NCBI GenBank assembly: GCA_955652345.1
Contig: CATPBV010000076.1
Span: 1 to 7,457, forward strand
DNA from: an uncultured Solirubrobacteraceae bacterium
GTDB lineage: Bacteria > Actinomycetota > Thermoleophilia > Solirubrobacterales > Solirubrobacteraceae
Direction: 5' to 3'
Length of the DNA stretch: 7,457 nt
Both the position numbers and the translations under genes were made by a program. Below, piece after piece: positions 5,351 through 7,457 of the stretch (positions are counted from its first letter, which is position 1; each line of letters opens with the position of its first letter). The notes beneath the pieces were generated by a model, which ran no database searches, was not told the origin of the DNA, and worked only from the letters and a program-made list of their open reading frames with translations.

Positions 5351-6813
5351 CTAGGACGTTACTCCCTCGCCGGATCGGCTCCACCAACGCGCTGCTGTTT
5401 GTGGTCTGCCTGGCTCAATTCATGGTCATCCTCGACGTGGCCGTCGTCAACGTCGCCTTGCCCGAGATGCGCAACAGCCTGCACTTCTCGACCACCGGCC
5501 TCCAGTGGGTGGTCAACGCCTACACGATCACGTTCGCTGGCTTCATGATGCTCGGGGCACGTGTCGCCGACCTGCTTGGACGGCGGCGCGTCTTTGTTGC
5601 GGGCACGGCGCTGTTCGCGCTCTCCTCGCTGGCGTGCGCGATCGCGAGCTCGCGTGGCATGCTGATCGGCGTCCGGGCGCTTCAGGGCTTCGGCGCGGCA
5701 GTCGTCTCGCCGGCCACGCTTTCGATCATCACCTCCTCATTGCGCGAGGGTCCCGAGCGCAATCGCGGTCTGGGCCTGTGGGCAGCGATCGGCGGGCTGG
5801 GTGCCTCCTCGGGAGCGCTCCTAGGCGGCGTCCTGACCCAGGTCTTCGGATGGCCCGCGATATTCGCGATCAACGTTCCGATCGGCGCGCTCGTCATTTC
5901 GCTCGCGCCGCGGTTCATCCCGGCCGACCTGCGGAGCACAGCGCCGCGTCACTTCGACGTGGCGGGTGCGGTGCTGGTGACAGCCGGACTGGTCGCCCTC
6001 ACCTACGGGATCGTGCGCACCGAAGTGCTCGGATGGAGCTCCTCCGGGGTCATCGTGCCGCTCGCGCTCAGCGTGATCCTCCTCGCCGGGTTCGCATTGG
6101 TGGAGGCTCGCGTCGCGAGCTCGCCCCTGGTCCCGCTCTCGATCTTCAAGAGGACCCAGCTGCGGACCGCGAACCTGATCGTGGTCCTGATGTACGCAGC
6201 GCTGTTCTCGATGTTCTTCTTCGTCACGCTCTACCTGCAGCAGGTGCTCGGCGACAACGCGCTCCAGGCGGGGCTCTCGTTCCTGCCGATCACGCTGTCC
6301 GTGTTCACGGCTTCCTCCCTGGCCCCTCGACTCGTCGCTCGCATCGGCGTGCGGCCCGTCGTGACGCTGGGAATGCTCTGCGCCACCGGTGGCTTGCTGT
6401 TGCTGACCGGTGTGCGGCCGGGAGGCGACTACTTCGTGGTGGTGGCGCCCGGCGGGATCCTCGCCGGCCTCGGGATGGGTCTCACGCTCGTCTCCTCGAC
6501 GATCGCCGCCACCCAAGGTGTTCCATGGACCCAGAGCGGGCTCGCCTCGGGGCTCTTGAATATGTCGAGGCTGTTCGGCGGGGCGCTCGGTCTCGCGGTT
6601 CTGAGCACGATCGCGGCATCGAGCTCGCGGGGAGTGGGCGGTGGCGCGTTGGCCATGACCGACGGCTTCACCGTGGCGTTCGAGGTCGGTGCGACAATCA
6701 CCATGCTCGCCGCGTTGCTGGCAGCGCTCGGACTGCGAGCGCGGCCTGCCTCGGCGGTTGCGCCGGCACTCGTCTCCGCTAAGCCGCATGTGTCAGAGCG
6801 CCTCGCGGCCTGA
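5341..6813 (+). CDS. MFS drug/metabolite exporter, DHA2 (14-helix, EmrB/QacA) family
   Basis: A 490-residue inner-membrane proton antiporter expected to pump out a drug or metabolite. About 14 hydrophobic helices can be placed: near 17-40, 54-75, 84-103, 106-130, 144-165, 171-189, 206-224, 236-254, 277-299, 308-328, 338-356, 363-390, 396-425 and 444-465. Family motifs are clear. LDVAVVNVALP (31-41) carries the membrane Asp32 of DHA2 pumps. GARVADLLGRRR (72-83) is MFS motif A. RALQGFGAAVVSPATL (112-127) is motif B with Arg112. The motif C region reads GGLGASSGALLGG (151-163), with Ser where many exporters have Pro. The GTG start at 5341 has no Shine-Dalgarno site and may be leaderless; later starts would cut into helix 1. 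It is divergent from the XRE regulator, a common regulator/efflux pair. The exported compound cannot be told from sequence. Confidence 0.93.
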   Translation: MNATRTLLPRRIGSTNALLFVVCLAQFMVILDVAVVNVALPEMRNSLHFSTTGLQWVVNAYTITFAGFMMLGARVADLLGRRRVFVAGTALFALSSLACAIASSRGMLIGVRALQGFGAAVVSPATLSIITSSLREGPERNRGLGLWAAIGGLGASSGALLGGVLTQVFGWPAIFAINVPIGALVISLAPRFIPADLRSTAPRHFDVAGAVLVTAGLVALTYGIVRTEVLGWSSSGVIVPLALSVILLAGFALVEARVASSPLVPLSIFKRTQLRTANLIVVLMYAALFSMFFFVTLYLQQVLGDNALQAGLSFLPITLSVFTASSLAPRLVARIGVRPVVTLGMLCATGGLLLLTGVRPGGDYFVVVAPGGILAGLGMGLTLVSSTIAATQGVPWTQSGLASGLLNMSRLFGGALGLAVLSTIAASSSRGVGGGALAMTDGFTVAFEVGATITMLAALLAALGLRARPASAVAPALVSAKPHVSERLAA

Positions 6814-6818
6814 GCCAC

Positions 6819-7457
6819 CTACCACCGCACCTCGTGGCGCTCCATGACGCCGTAGCCGTCGGCGAGTTTCAGGCCGCCTGGCAGCTCTCCGGAGAAGGTC
6901 CCGAACGGCTGCCGGTATCTCGATCGGACGATCAGGAAGTTCTCGTTTCGCTCGCGCTCCGCCTCTGACTCGAACCGGAGGCCGTCGACGGAGGAGAGAT
7001 CGTCGGTGAACAGGCAGGGCGCCGCTTCGCTCGGCGCACCGTCGATCCAGACGGTGCGCTCGCTGGCGGCCGGAGGATCGTTGACCCCGCTGACGAGGCT
7101 CCACGCGGCCGGGCGCCCGTCGCTCAGAGTGCCGACGCCCGCCGACCACCGCCAGCTGGTGTGGCGCGGGTAGTAGGCGGCGGTGTCGTCGACGACCGCT
7201 CTGGCGGCGAAGGGCCGCCGCTCGCCCGCTATCTCGACGAATCCCGTCGCCGGGATGCCGCCCTGCTTGCGAGTCCACGCGTAGTTGCGGCCGGCCGGGC
7301 ACACGGTCTCGACGCCTTCCGTCTCCTCGAGCATGAGCTCAACGGTGATGAGCGGATCGCGTACGCGCACACTCGAGGTCTTCAGCTCGACGGTATTCCG
7401 GCGCAGCGTGGTGCGTTCATATAGCCGACCGCCGGCACGATCCCAGACCGCCCAGAA
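6819..7457 (-). CDS. DUF2804 family protein, 5'-partial (C-terminal 212 residues)
   Basis: The frame is open to the right window edge, so the gene starts beyond it; an internal GTG at 7370 is not the start because conserved sequence (FWAVWDRAGGRLYERTTLRR, first 20 visible residues) lies upstream. It matches the C-terminal part of DUF2804 proteins as I recall them. YAWTRKQGGIPATGFVEIAG covers visible residues 59-78, followed by YYPRHTSWRWSAG (95-107) and VSGVND (122-127). The closing signature is YRQPFGTFSGELPGG (181-195) with GYGVMERHEVRW at the end. It is a beta-rich, probably soluble protein with no membrane segment in the visible part. No function is established for the family, to my knowledge. 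It converges on the exporter with only five bases between stops, so it is not in the same transcript. Confidence 0.85.
   Translation of the reverse strand, partial: FWAVWDRAGGRLYERTTLRRNTVELKTSSVRVRDPLITVELMLEETEGVETVCPAGRNYAWTRKQGGIPATGFVEIAGERRPFAARAVVDDTAAYYPRHTSWRWSAGVGTLSDGRPAAWSLVSGVNDPPAASERTVWIDGAPSEAAPCLFTDDLSSVDGLRFESEAERERNENFLIVRSRYRQPFGTFSGELPGGLKLADGYGVMERHEVRW

Noticed and set aside
5821..6789. Long minus-strand open frame within the exporter gene
   Set aside because: The product is hydrophilic, rich in Arg, Glu and His with no recognisable domain, as expected for the complement of a membrane-protein gene.

Overview
The window is almost fully coding, with strongly GC-rich codon third positions, and looks like a high-GC Actinomycetota chromosome. 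An MmyB-type XRE regulator beside a 14-helix drug exporter, a DUF2804 protein and biotin-dependent acyl-CoA carboxylase genes all fit that group. A Thermoleophilia or Solirubrobacterales type source is possible, but I cannot prove it from sequence alone. I see no rRNA, tRNA, CRISPR array, insertion sequence, phage gene or attachment site.

Left half (1-4362, + strand): a tightly packed operon of four genes, already running at the left edge. In order these are the beta (carboxyltransferase) subunit of a biotin-dependent acyl-CoA carboxylase, a BKACE/DUF849 beta-keto acid cleavage enzyme, a family III CoA-transferase fold protein with the catalytic residues of alpha-methylacyl-CoA racemase, and a MerR-family regulator. 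Each junction is a 4-base stop/start overlap (TTGA, ATGA, ATGA), so the four products are probably made together. The set suggests a catabolic route handling branched or carboxylated acyl-CoA and beta-keto acid intermediates. Two enzymes carry specificity-position changes relative to their best known relatives, so the substrate is unlikely to be propionyl-CoA or 3-keto-5-aminohexanoate. The substrate cannot be named from this window, and the biotin carboxylase/biotin carrier subunit is not in it.

Right half (4388-7457): a minus-strand XRE/MmyB-like regulator converges on the operon and is divergent from a plus-strand DHA2-type MFS exporter. Their starts share a short, relatively AT-rich control region (about 5276-5345) that contains direct repeats and an inverted repeat. 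This is the usual layout of a local regulator controlling an efflux pump. At the right edge a minus-strand DUF2804 gene, cut by the window end, converges on the exporter with only five bases between the stop codons.

The best candidate for something undescribed is the four-gene acyl-CoA/beta-keto acid operon. The second is the compact divergent control region, where both promoters may share one palindrome and where the regulator's start codon is unclear.
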